Source of the DNA: Fimenecus sp051881355 | GTDB lineage: Bacteria > Bacillota > Clostridia > Oscillospirales > Acutalibacteraceae | DNA: 20,606 nt | Assembly: GCA_051881355.1 (NCBI GenBank) | Contig: JBJEPS010000031.1 | Location: forward strand, 1 to 20,606 | Direction of reading: 5' to 3' | Shown: in pieces, positions 6,844-13,983 of the stretch | How the letters are laid out: every line of letters starts with the position of its first letter | How positions within the stretch are numbered: position 1 is the first letter of the stretch | The notes under the pieces: model-generated | Told to the model about the DNA's origin: nothing | Databases searched by the model: none | Seen by the model: only the letters and a program-made list of their open reading frames with translations | Translations under genes and position numbers: made by a program

Positions 6844-8934
6844 ATGTCGAAAAAGCATATGGTAATTCTGATTTTTGTTTTGGCAATCGTGCTTATTGCG
6901 GCAGTTGTGCTGGCGGTTGTGTTCCGCACGGGCGGACCGTATACGGGGAAGGTCATTGAAGCCGAAAGCGGCGCGCCTGTTGCCGGTGTGCGCGTGTCCG
7001 ACGGAAGGCATGTGGTGCAAACCGATGAAAACGGCTGTTTTACTGTAAAGGGTTGGCGTAAAACGAACTTTATCACCGTTACCGTGCCCGCAGGGTATAC
7101 GGCGGAGACCTATTATATCCGCACGAATAAAAATACGGAAAGCTATGATTTTACGCTTGCAAAATCTACCATTCCCGCAGGGGCGGCGCATAGCTTTTTG
7201 CAGATTTCCGACACCGAAATCGGAGAAGGCGGTACGGGCGAATGGTTGGAGCATATCAAAACCGTTGCCGCATCACAAGACGCCGCATTTTTAATTCACA
7301 CGGGCGATATTTGTTATGAGGCGGGATTAAAACGTCACATTCAAGATATGAATACCGAAACGATGGGACTTCCCGTGTACTATTGCATCGGCAATCACGA
7401 TTATGTGGACGGCAACTATGGGGAAGAGTTGTTTGAAAGCTTGTACGGTCCGACTTGGTACTCGTTTGAGATCGGCAATGTGCATTATATTGTTACCCCG
7501 TTCGGTCGCGGGGCGGATAAATCGTCGCGGTACAGCAAACGGGATTGTTTGCTGTGGCTTAAAAACGACTTGGAAAACACGGACCCGAATATGAAAATCG
7601 TCATGTTCAACCATACGCAAAGCCCATCGGAGACGTACATTTTGAAATGCAACGGGCAATCCCTCGACTTAAAAGCATACAATCTGATTGCATGGGTGTT
7701 CGGGCATTATCATTATAATTATGTCGAGGAAAACAACGGTGTGCTGAATATCAGCGCCCCACGACCCGATTGCGGCGGGATTGACTCGTCGGCGAGCGGC
7801 ACGCGGCAGATTCTGATAGATGCGGACGGTACGGTTACAACAAAAATGTACTATTACGATTTTTCGAAGGAAACCGCCGCTGCCCCGCAGAATGCCGTGT
7901 GGTCCACCGCCTTGGGCGAGAACATTTTGTTCTGTGACACGGTGTATCAAGACGGAAAGGTCTATACCGCAACCGTGCAAGACGATGTGCCGCGCGCGTG
8001 TGGCATCTATTGCCTGTCTTCGGCGAACGGCAGCGTAATTTGGCAGTACAAAACCGAAAATTCCGTTAAAAATAATGTGGTACTGTCGGGCGACCGGTTG
8101 TATGCGCAGGACGCGGCAGGCAATGTATATTGCCTTTCGGCGGAGACCGGAACACTTCAGTGGACGGTACAGGTCAATCTCGGCAATGCACTCGCCGCAA
8201 GCTCTGCACTGTGCGTGGCAGACGGTAAGGTGTTTGCCGGCGGTGCGGCAGGCGTAACGGCGTTGCAAGCAGATACGGGCAGTATACTTTGGGAAAATAT
8301 CCGCAATAAAGGCGAAGCGTCGCCTGCAGAATTTATTGTCACGGGCAACAAGCTGATTGTCAGCTCCCATTGGGACGCGCTTGTGGCGTTGGATACCGCT
8401 ACGGGCAAGCAGATTTGGGAAAATAAGGACGGAGATATTCGTTTCCGCACTTCTACCCCCGTCGCAGTCGATGAAAATACCCTGTTGGTCGCCGACAGCG
8501 GCGCGATTATGCTGGTGGACAGCAACACAGGAGAAATCATCAGCAAAACCGCATTGGAAAATTATAATTTTTCGTCGAGTGCACAGCCCGTGGTAAACGG
8601 CAACACGGCGTATATCGCCACGGCAAACAAAGGCGTTTTGGCGTTTGATTTGACAACACACGAAATTTTGTGGGAAACGCCTGTCGGGAACGCGCTGGTG
8701 GGGACGGCGCCGTATGTCGGCAAGGCGCAGACCGTGGAAAGCACATTCGTTTTGGACGGAGACACATTGGTGTTCGGCGCATCGGACGGCAATTTGTATC
8801 GGATTTCCGCTTCGGACGGTGCAGTATTGCAGACCGTCGCGGTCGGCGCGCCGATTTTCGGCAAAGCCGCAAACGCAGATGGGGATTGGATTGTCGGTGA
8901 TTTCGCGGGCAGAGTGTCGAGGGTGCATTTTTAA
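6844..8934 (+). CDS. Membrane-anchored metallophosphoesterase fused to a PQQ-type beta-propeller
   Basis: This 696-aa protein begins with a membrane segment (about residues 5-27) and most of it should lie outside the cell. A small N-terminal domain (33-105, with GAPVAGVRVSDG and TDENGCFTV) matches the MetallophosN/carboxypeptidase-regulatory beta-sandwich type. A calcineurin-like phosphoesterase follows (116-340): D123-T-E125, GD at 154-155, GNHD at 183-186, NH at 256-257 and GHYH at 287-290. The first motif is DxE where most family members have DxH (some have DxQ). From about 355 to the end are repeats such as GKVYTATVQDD, SANGSVIWQY, AETGTLQWTV, ATGKQIWEN and TTHEILWETP, typical PQQ-like propeller blades. 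I infer an extracytoplasmic phosphoesterase with a propeller binding domain; its substrate is unknown. It follows the other propeller gene by 62 bp. Confidence 0.88.
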   Translation: MSKKHMVILIFVLAIVLIAAVVLAVVFRTGGPYTGKVIEAESGAPVAGVRVSDGRHVVQTDENGCFTVKGWRKTNFITVTVPAGYTAETYYIRTNKNTESYDFTLAKSTIPAGAAHSFLQISDTEIGEGGTGEWLEHIKTVAASQDAAFLIHTGDICYEAGLKRHIQDMNTETMGLPVYYCIGNHDYVDGNYGEELFESLYGPTWYSFEIGNVHYIVTPFGRGADKSSRYSKRDCLLWLKNDLENTDPNMKIVMFNHTQSPSETYILKCNGQSLDLKAYNLIAWVFGHYHYNYVEENNGVLNISAPRPDCGGIDSSASGTRQILIDADGTVTTKMYYYDFSKETAAAPQNAVWSTALGENILFCDTVYQDGKVYTATVQDDVPRACGIYCLSSANGSVIWQYKTENSVKNNVVLSGDRLYAQDAAGNVYCLSAETGTLQWTVQVNLGNALAASSALCVADGKVFAGGAAGVTALQADTGSILWENIRNKGEASPAEFIVTGNKLIVSSHWDALVALDTATGKQIWENKDGDIRFRTSTPVAVDENTLLVADSGAIMLVDSNTGEIISKTALENYNFSSSAQPVVNGNTAYIATANKGVLAFDLTTHEILWETPVGNALVGTAPYVGKAQTVESTFVLDGDTLVFGASDGNLYRISASDGAVLQTVAVGAPIFGKAANADGDWIVGDFAGRVSRVHF

Positions 8935-8956
8935 CGGGCGATATTCAAAAGGAATA

Positions 8957-8994
8957 GTACAAAAGGGCGGGGACTTCTCCCCGCCCTTTCGTAC
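8957..8994 (+). terminator. GC-rich hairpin after the phosphoesterase gene
   Basis: A 17-bp stem with one mismatch (8957-8973 with 8978-8994; core AAAGGGCGGGGA with TCCCCGCCCTTT) closes on a CTTC tetraloop. Only a short T-run, inside the stem, is present. It probably works as a terminator, but with less certainty than a classical one. Confidence 0.65.
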
Positions 8995-8998
8995 AAAT

Positions 8999-9071
8999 AG
9001 AAACAAAAATTTATAACAGAATTTATAAAAGCATATAATTCTTAAGAAAATATTAAATATTATAAAGTATA
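8999..9071 (+). promoter_or_regulatory. AT-rich upstream region of the padR promoter
   Basis: About 70 bases of very AT-rich DNA with A and T tracts (for example AATATTAAATATTATAAAG near 9045-9066) directly precede the -35. This fits an UP element that boosts promoter strength. It contains no gene. Confidence 0.5.
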
Positions 9072-9100
9072 TTGCATTACAAGGTAGTATGTGCTATACT
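9072..9100 (+). promoter_or_regulatory. Promoter of the padR operon with a possible operator over the -10
   Basis: The -35 TTGCAT (9072-9077) and extended -10 TGC-TATACT (TATACT 9095-9100) are 17 bp apart. An inverted repeat AGTAT-GTGCT-ATACT (9086-9100) covers the -10, where a repressor such as the downstream PadR could block RNA polymerase. The promoter is well supported; the operator is inference. Confidence 0.72.
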
Positions 9101-9108
9101 GTATTAAA

Positions 9109-9190
9109 CCCCCGAAAGCAACCGTGCCTTTGTGCACCCTGAAAGAAAGGCGGCGTTCGGGCGGCAATCTGAGCAGAAAGGAGCAGCGCC
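9109..9190 (+). promoter_or_regulatory. padR operon 5' leader with nested inverted repeats
   Basis: The leader holds CCCGAA (9111-9116) complementary to TTCGGG (9156-9161), enclosing a smaller hairpin GTGC (9124-9127) with GCAC (9133-9136). I match it to no known riboswitch. It ends in AAAGGAGC, the padR ribosome binding site. Confidence 0.35.
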
Positions 9191-9508
9191 GTGAACACAC
9201 AATTCAAAAAAGGCGTTTTGGAGCTTTGTGTTTTGTCCCTTTTAAAGCAGGGCGACAAATACGGCTATGAGCTTGCGGACTGCGTGGGCAGGGAGATTGA
9301 TATTTCCGAGGGCTCTGTGTATCCGCTCTTAAAGCGTCTGCGCGCAGAGGGGTATTTTGAAGTATATTTAAAGGAATCCTCTTCGGGTCCCGCGCGTAAG
9401 TATTACCGTCTGACGCAAAAAGGCGCCGATATGCAGGCACATTTGGAGCGTGAATGGCGTGAATTCACCGAAAGCGTATCCACAATTCTCGGAGGTGATG
9501 CAAAATGA
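9191..9508 (+). CDS. PadR-family transcriptional regulator
   Basis: This is a 105-aa winged-helix DNA-binding protein of the short PadR subfamily. The N-terminal block FKKGVLELCVLSLLKQGDKYGYELADCV (residues 4-31), then ISEGSVYPLLKRLRAEGYFE and the wing ARKYYRLTQKG, are the standard PadR features; a C-terminal helix for dimerisation follows. Short PadR proteins usually repress their own operon and release DNA on an envelope or drug signal. The GTG start at 9191 has AAAGGAGC upstream at normal spacing. Its stop overlaps the next start by 4 bases (ATGA), so translation is coupled to the HAAS-domain gene. The operon order PadR - HAAS - DUF4097-like - PspC is widespread in Firmicutes and points to cell-envelope sensing. 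Confidence 0.93.
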   Translation: MNTQFKKGVLELCVLSLLKQGDKYGYELADCVGREIDISEGSVYPLLKRLRAEGYFEVYLKESSSGPARKYYRLTQKGADMQAHLEREWREFTESVSTILGGDAK

Positions 9509-10053
9509 CAAAGAACGAATTTTTACAGGAACTATACAATCATCTGGCGTCGCTGACACCGGCAGAACGCGATGATATACTTGCAGATTTCGAAGAGCAT
9601 TTTCAGGCGGGTGCCGAGCGCGGCAAGTCTGAGGAGCAGATTTGCGCAGAGCTTGGGAATCCTTATACCTGCGCCTTACAGTATCTGCGAACGGCGCCGG
9701 GCGCACAACCGCAAAGCGCGGCACAGCCGACTGCGCAGACGCCGCCGAAAAATACACCGCAGCCACCGTATGGAACGGCTGCGCAACCGGTGCGGCGCAT
9801 CAATCTGCCTTGGGCAATCGTATTTTTCATCGCCGTATTTTTGGCAATCGGGATTTATCCCGCAAGCGCCCTTTTGGTGCTGTCGCCGATTTTCATTTTG
9901 ATTGCCACCGTATTTTTGGCGGCAGTCGTGCCGAGTGGGACGATGGTCGGCTTGCTGATTTCGGTTGCAGTAATGCTGTGTGCCGCAGGTGTGCTTGGGC
10001 TTTTGGTGACGACTTGGTTCTTAAAGCTTTGTTACCGCCGTGCGGATTTTTAA
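9505..10053 (+). CDS. HAAS/DUF1700-domain membrane protein
   Basis: This 182-aa membrane protein has an N-terminal cytosolic HAAS (DUF1700) domain (residues 1-65: MTKNEFLQELYNHL, ERDDILADFEEHF, EEQICAELGNPY), which in this family is a helical signalling module encoded next to PadR. A Pro/Gln/Ala-rich linker (about 66-95) leads to three or four membrane segments from NLPWAIVFFIAVFLAIGIY (about 98) to the C-terminal LLVTTWFLKLCYRR. GGAGGTGAT upstream is close to an ideal ribosome binding site, and the start overlaps the padR stop. The likely role is a membrane sensor or partner of the PadR regulator. The domain call is firm; the mechanism is inferred from family context. Confidence 0.9.
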   Translation: MTKNEFLQELYNHLASLTPAERDDILADFEEHFQAGAERGKSEEQICAELGNPYTCALQYLRTAPGAQPQSAAQPTAQTPPKNTPQPPYGTAAQPVRRINLPWAIVFFIAVFLAIGIYPASALLVLSPIFILIATVFLAAVVPSGTMVGLLISVAVMLCAAGVLGLLVTTWFLKLCYRRADF

Positions 10054-10066
10054 GGAGGGAATGACG

Positions 10067-10975
10067 ATGAAAAAAGCAATCCTTGCCACTGCGGTGGTTT
10101 TGTTCCTTTCCTTTATCAGCACGGTTTGCTTCGGCGTGGCGCTCGGCTCACAGGGCTTGCACGCATTTTTCCGCGACGGCGGCGTGCTTGACGATTGGAC
10201 CGATACGATTTCGGACTGGAATGACGTCATTTTATATACCGATGAATTGGTCGATACCGACGACCGCGCCAAGCTGTTCTGCAGCGAGAGCACCGCGCTT
10301 GCGGCGGGGGATACTCTGAACATCACAGCACAGTGCGGCAATATTCGCATTTTGCGCGGGACGGGCGATAAGGTCGAGGTGGCGCTCGAGCAGTATTCCG
10401 ACCGTGTAAATCCCTCCCCGAAATATACGCTTTCCATCTTGAACGACAATGAAATCCAACTGTCTGCCGCATCGGATTTGGACGGGGTAGCGGCGGTCCT
10501 GACGGTGTATGTGCCGCAGGCACTTGCCGCTTTGACAGTCGAAACAAAACTCGGCGAGGTGGAGATACGGGATATTACAGTCGACAATTTAAGCGTAACC
10601 GTTTTCACCGGTGATTTAGATTTGAAAAACTGCACGCTCAAAACGGCGGATTTATGCGTGAAAACAGGGGATATTGACCTGAAGAAAACCGTTACGGTTG
10701 CCGAAACACTGCGTGTAAACTGCGCCTGCGGCGATGTGGATATAGAAATCCCCGAAACCGCACCGTTCACCTTGCAGTACACTGTGCAGACAGGCGAAGC
10801 AGAAATTGAAGCGGACATTCCGAGCGAGCTGTTGCGTGCTGTCAGCCGAAACGGCACAACCTGCCAAGGAGAGCTCCGGCGTCTTGCCGCCGACGGCGCT
10901 CTGGGCGCACAATACGACATTTCCGTGGACTTGGGCAATTTGGAAATCAGCGCGGGCACGGACTTGGACGACTGA
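10067..10975 (+). CDS. Exported DUF4097-like beta-repeat protein
   Basis: The protein has 302 aa with a signal peptide or N-terminal anchor (MKKAILATAVVLFLSFISTVCFG, hydrophobic 4-25) and an extracytoplasmic remainder. The C-terminal two-thirds are short alternating strands: LNITAQCGNIRILRG, LTVETKLGEVEIRDI, LSVTVFTGDLDLKNC, LCVKTGDIDLKK, LRVNCACGDVDIEI, LQYTVQTGEAEIEAD, ISVDLGNLEIS. This strand-turn repeat with G-(D/E/N)-(V/I/L) turns is the mark of DUF4097/DUF4098 beta-helix proteins that accompany PspC/LiaF-type genes. The ATG at 10067 is chosen because AAGGAGGG (10052-10059) lies 7 bases upstream; the in-frame ATG at 10061 is too close. The gene follows the HAAS gene by 13 bp. I infer an envelope-facing scaffold or sensor protein. 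Confidence 0.85.
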   Translation: MKKAILATAVVLFLSFISTVCFGVALGSQGLHAFFRDGGVLDDWTDTISDWNDVILYTDELVDTDDRAKLFCSESTALAAGDTLNITAQCGNIRILRGTGDKVEVALEQYSDRVNPSPKYTLSILNDNEIQLSAASDLDGVAAVLTVYVPQALAALTVETKLGEVEIRDITVDNLSVTVFTGDLDLKNCTLKTADLCVKTGDIDLKKTVTVAETLRVNCACGDVDIEIPETAPFTLQYTVQTGEAEIEADIPSELLRAVSRNGTTCQGELRRLAADGALGAQYDISVDLGNLEISAGTDLDD

Positions 10976-11028
10976 ATACGCAAAATACAAAGAAGGCACA
11001 TATACTATATATAAAAGGAGTTTTTACA

Positions 11029-11235
11029 ATGAAAAAGAAATTGTACAGAAGCAAAACCGACAAAATGCTGTGCGGGGTGCTCGGCGGACTTGCCGAGTAT
11101 TTGGATGTGGACGCTACATTGATTCGCATTCTTTATGCGGCACTGTCCGTATTTTCCGCAGGGTTTCCGGGAATTGTGCTGTATATCATCTGCGCAATTG
11201 TGATTCCCGAAGCACCGTTTGACGTACAGCAATAA
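11029..11235 (+). CDS. Single-domain PspC-family membrane protein
   Basis: This 68-aa protein is essentially one PspC domain. It has the KKLYRSKTDKMLCGVLGGLAEYLDVD start with the conserved CGVLGGLAEY motif (about residues 15-24), then a hydrophobic stretch (about 30-60, LIRILYAALSVFSAGFPGIVLYIICAIVIP) that forms one or two membrane helices. PspC proteins act in envelope stress responses. AAAGGAG (11014-11020) lies 8 bases before the ATG. It is the last gene of the PadR operon, 53 bp after the previous one, and a strong terminator follows. Confidence 0.93.
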   Translation: MKKKLYRSKTDKMLCGVLGGLAEYLDVDATLIRILYAALSVFSAGFPGIVLYIICAIVIPEAPFDVQQ

Positions 11236-11251
11236 GCAAGGATAAGAAGCG

Positions 11252-11285
11252 CGCTCCGCAGTTTTTTCTGCGGAGCGTTTTCTTT
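11252..11285 (+). terminator. Intrinsic terminator of the PadR-PspC operon
   Basis: A perfect 10-bp stem, CGCTCCGCAG (11252-11261) with CTGCGGAGCG (11268-11277), has a TTTTTT loop and a following TTTTCTTT. Confidence 0.9.
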
Positions 11286-11333
11286 CGCGCATCTTTGGCG
11301 TTTTTACAACGAAACAAACGGAAAATCGGTTTT

Positions 11334-11380
11334 TTCAACAGCAGAATCTGACAGAAGCCGCACCGTGTCTTCGCTATAAT
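11334..11380 (+). promoter_or_regulatory. spoIIE promoter with long spacer and possible Spo0A boxes
   Basis: A consensus -10 TATAAT (11375-11380) has no good -35 at 17 bp. CTGACA (11348-11353), one base from TTGACA, stands 21 bp upstream. The B. subtilis spoIIE and spoIIG promoters, activated by Spo0A, have the same unusually long spacing. Near-matches to the reverse 0A box (TTCGNCA/TTTGACA) are TTCAACA (11334-11340) and TCTGACA (11347-11353), each one base off. The Spo0A claim is inference. Confidence 0.55.
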
Positions 11381-11458
11381 GAAAGTTGCCTTGAGAAGCC
11401 CTCCGATATTGTTTTCGGGACAGGCTTTTAATTTCCGGCGACAGGCGAGGGGATTACT

Positions 11459-13807
11459 TTGACATCTTTTGAAACCGCAGAAAAGACATATGCGGAGGCG
11501 AATACGGACGGACAAGCCTTTTTGCCCGAAGGGGTGCGCCGCGTACTGCGGCAGATGCTCTCCTTCCTCGGCGGACTGTTGCTTTCCTCCTTACAACTGA
11601 CCGCGGGGATTTCTCCGTTTGGGGTTTGCTTTTTGGCGGCAGTGCCCACGCGCTATATTTTTGCAGTGGGTACGGGCGCAGCGGCAGGGTATCTTTTAAC
11701 ACTGGACAGCGTTTCGGCATTGCGCAATGTTGCGGCGCTGATTTCGGTTGCTGTGCTGTCGCGGTTAATGTGCGAATTTGAGCGCGTGCGCCGCATACGG
11801 CTGCTGCCGTCGTGTATTGCGGCAGCGGTGATTTTGTTGACAGGCACAGCCGTGCTTGCGGCGGACGGTTTTGCGCTCTCTTCAGCGGCAATGCTTTTGG
11901 GCGAGACGGCGCTGTCTTTCGTGCTGACTTATTTTTTTGCGCAGGCGCTCGACGCTGTGCACGGCTTGCTTTCGTCGGACAAGCCGACCTTGCAAACCTT
12001 ACCCGGGGTATGCATCACCGTGTTTTTGCTGCTGGCTTCCGTTTCGGATATTGCGATTTTGCATATTTCTCCCGCGCGCATTGCGGCGGTGTATATTTTG
12101 TTTGTGATTTCGCGATTGTACTGCGAAGCGGGCGGCGCAATTGCAGGGCTTGCTGCGGCAGGTGCATTTTTGCTGGACGCATCCGTCGGCGCCGGGGCGG
12201 CGGGCTTTGCCGCGGCGGGCTTCGCGGCAGGCATTTTTGCACACAGCAAGCGCGGGTTCGGTGTAGGATTTGCTTTGGCGGCTTTCGGGGCTGTTTTGTT
12301 GTTTACGGGTGCGGATATATCTGCCGTATATTTGTTTGTTGAGGCGGTTGTCGGCGCAGTTCTTTTTTTGTGCACGCCGAAAAAATGGCGGCAAAAGGCG
12401 TATCAATTGACGGCACGGCGCCAAAGCGCACATACGCCGAATCCCCAACGGCAAGCATTCCTTACGCGTCTTGGAGATGCAACGGCGGCAGTCGAAACAC
12501 TGTCGCAAACCGTGCAAAAAGCATCAAAGCTGTTGGATACTGCCGTACCCGTGCAGTCGCAGGCACGGTTTGCCCGCGCCAAAGAAGCAGTCTGCGACAA
12601 CTGCGGCAGGTATACGTATTGTTGGGAACAGCATCGGCGTGACACCTTGCAGGCATTCGCACAAATGGATGCGCCGTTACGGGAATCCAAGCCGCTGTGT
12701 GCCGAAAATATTCCCGCTTCAATGCAGGCACGCTGTATTCGTCTGACGGCGCTGACGGACAGCTTACAGCGATTCTCCGTGCGCGATGCGGAGCATAGCG
12801 CGGCACAGGCGAAAATACGGGAATTACGACAGGCGAACGCCGAGCGCTTTGACGGCGTAATTGATATGCTGGAGGCGCTGTCGACAGAAATGTCCGAAGA
12901 TTTAAGCTTTGACGAAGCTGCGGCAGACCGTGCCGGGGAAGCCTTAAAAAACACGTTCGGTACCCCGGTGCAAAGCGTGACTTGCGCATATACGGCAGGC
13001 GGCACATTGCGACTGGAGCTGATATTTCCGCAGGCGACGGAGCTCCCACCGCAGGCGGATTTGCGCGAGACGCTGGAAACGGTTACAGGCAGGCGGCTGG
13101 AACTACCCGTGGTGCAAAACGGTGCGGCGGGGGTACAGGCAGTCTTTTGCGAACGGACGGCATTTCGCGTGGAAGCGGCGGCGGCAAAAATCACTGCAGA
13201 CCGCGAAACGCACAGCGGGGACAGTTACGAGAGCTTTTATGACGGGCGCGGCGGCTATTTTGTCATTCTGAGCGACGGAATGGGACAGGGCACGCGCGCC
13301 GCATTGGACAGCACGCTTGCCGTGCAAATGACCGCCACGCTTTTAAAGGCGGGCATCGATGTGCACAGCGCACTGAAAATGGTCAATGCATCCCTGATGC
13401 TCAAATCGGACGCGGAGTCTCTCGCAACGCTTGATATTCTGCATGTTGATTTGTATACCAGCGAAGCGGGCTTTTACAAAGCGGGGGCGGCAAAATCGCT
13501 GTTACGCCGCAAGGATAAATGTATGGAAATTAAGCGTGCAGCACTGCCTGTGGGAATTCTGCGCGAGGTGCGCTTCGGCTGCTGTACGGGAAAGCTTTTG
13601 CCGGGGGATTTGGTGGTTATGGCATCCGACGGGGCGTTTGATTATGCCGAACAACCCTTCAAAAAGGCGGTCGGCAGTATCAAGCTTCAAAACGACTGTG
13701 CAGAGATAGCCAAGCAGCTTGCCGAAACGGCGAAAAAACAAACCGCCGCGCCGCGGAGCGATGATATTACAGTGATTGCGTTGAAACTTCGGAATAATAC
13801 GGAATAA
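11459..13807 (+). CDS. spoIIE: Stage II sporulation protein E, serine phosphatase
   Basis: SpoIIE sits at the polar septum and dephosphorylates SpoIIAA, releasing sigma-F in the forespore. The 782-aa protein (B. subtilis 827 aa) has a hydrophobic N-terminal half with about ten membrane segments (residues 30-310). A central region carries a Cys motif CDNCGRYTYCW near 379-389 and regulatory helices. A C-terminal PP2C-type phosphatase runs from about 570: SGDSYESF near 585, SDGMGQG near 605, the ASDGAFD motif, and DDITVIALKL at the end, with metal-binding Asp residues present. The start is TTG at 11459 with GCGAGGGG upstream at suitable spacing. It stands alone between two terminators. Its presence identifies the host as an endospore former. 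Confidence 0.96.
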   Translation: MTSFETAEKTYAEANTDGQAFLPEGVRRVLRQMLSFLGGLLLSSLQLTAGISPFGVCFLAAVPTRYIFAVGTGAAAGYLLTLDSVSALRNVAALISVAVLSRLMCEFERVRRIRLLPSCIAAAVILLTGTAVLAADGFALSSAAMLLGETALSFVLTYFFAQALDAVHGLLSSDKPTLQTLPGVCITVFLLLASVSDIAILHISPARIAAVYILFVISRLYCEAGGAIAGLAAAGAFLLDASVGAGAAGFAAAGFAAGIFAHSKRGFGVGFALAAFGAVLLFTGADISAVYLFVEAVVGAVLFLCTPKKWRQKAYQLTARRQSAHTPNPQRQAFLTRLGDATAAVETLSQTVQKASKLLDTAVPVQSQARFARAKEAVCDNCGRYTYCWEQHRRDTLQAFAQMDAPLRESKPLCAENIPASMQARCIRLTALTDSLQRFSVRDAEHSAAQAKIRELRQANAERFDGVIDMLEALSTEMSEDLSFDEAAADRAGEALKNTFGTPVQSVTCAYTAGGTLRLELIFPQATELPPQADLRETLETVTGRRLELPVVQNGAAGVQAVFCERTAFRVEAAAAKITADRETHSGDSYESFYDGRGGYFVILSDGMGQGTRAALDSTLAVQMTATLLKAGIDVHSALKMVNASLMLKSDAESLATLDILHVDLYTSEAGFYKAGAAKSLLRRKDKCMEIKRAALPVGILREVRFGCCTGKLLPGDLVVMASDGAFDYAEQPFKKAVGSIKLQNDCAEIAKQLAETAKKQTAAPRSDDITVIALKLRNNTE

Positions 13808-13829
13808 ATCCCGTATTATTCCTTTTTTT
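13791..13829 (+). terminator. Intrinsic terminator of spoIIE
   Basis: A perfect 12-bp stem, GGAATAATACGG (13791-13802) with CCGTATTATTCC (13811-13822), has an 8-base loop and seven Ts. The left arm includes the last spoIIE codons, so the coding end and terminator overlap. Confidence 0.93.
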
Positions 13830-13861
13830 GTAAAAAAACAGCATGCAAAACGGTTTTTTTC

Positions 13862-13926
13862 AATAAATCCGTCACAAAATTCGGATTGTTTATTGACATT
13901 TCGGAGATTTTATTGTAAATTGTAAT
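13862..13926 (+). promoter_or_regulatory. Candidate promoter and upstream inverted repeat of the three-paralogue operon
   Basis: A consensus -35 TTGACA (13893-13898) is followed after 17 bp by TAAATT (13916-13921), a weak -10; TGTAAT (13921-13926) fits better in sequence but is 22 bp away. Directly upstream, AATCCG (13866-13871) and CGGATT (13882-13887) form an inverted repeat placed where a regulator could act. Confidence 0.5.
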
Positions 13927-13932
13927 AGTATC

Positions 13933-13953
13933 GATTAGTATGGAATGCTAATC
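13933..13953 (+). promoter_or_regulatory. Leader hairpin before the first paralogue
   Basis: GATTAGTAT and ATGCTAATC form a 9-bp stem (one G-U pair) around GGA, just downstream of the promoter and 30 bases before the ATG at 13984. It may stabilise the mRNA 5' end or affect translation. Confidence 0.4.
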
Positions 13954-13983
13954 TGTTATTGTAAGAAAGGGGATTCATTCAGA

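Noticed and set aside
7669..9006. Long minus-strand open frame (445 codons) opposite the phosphoesterase gene
   Set aside because: The plus-strand frame has clear domains. The minus frame is Arg/Cys/His-rich, with no motif, promoter or ribosome binding site.
9109..9190. Known riboswitch in the padR leader
   Set aside because: Compared by eye with c-di-GMP, THF, fluoride and guanidine classes. No conserved core was seen, so it is only reported as a structured leader.
13945..13983. Upstream ATG for paralogue 1
   Set aside because: It lies inside the leader hairpin without a ribosome binding site. The ATG at 13984 has one and matches the MAK start of its paralogues.
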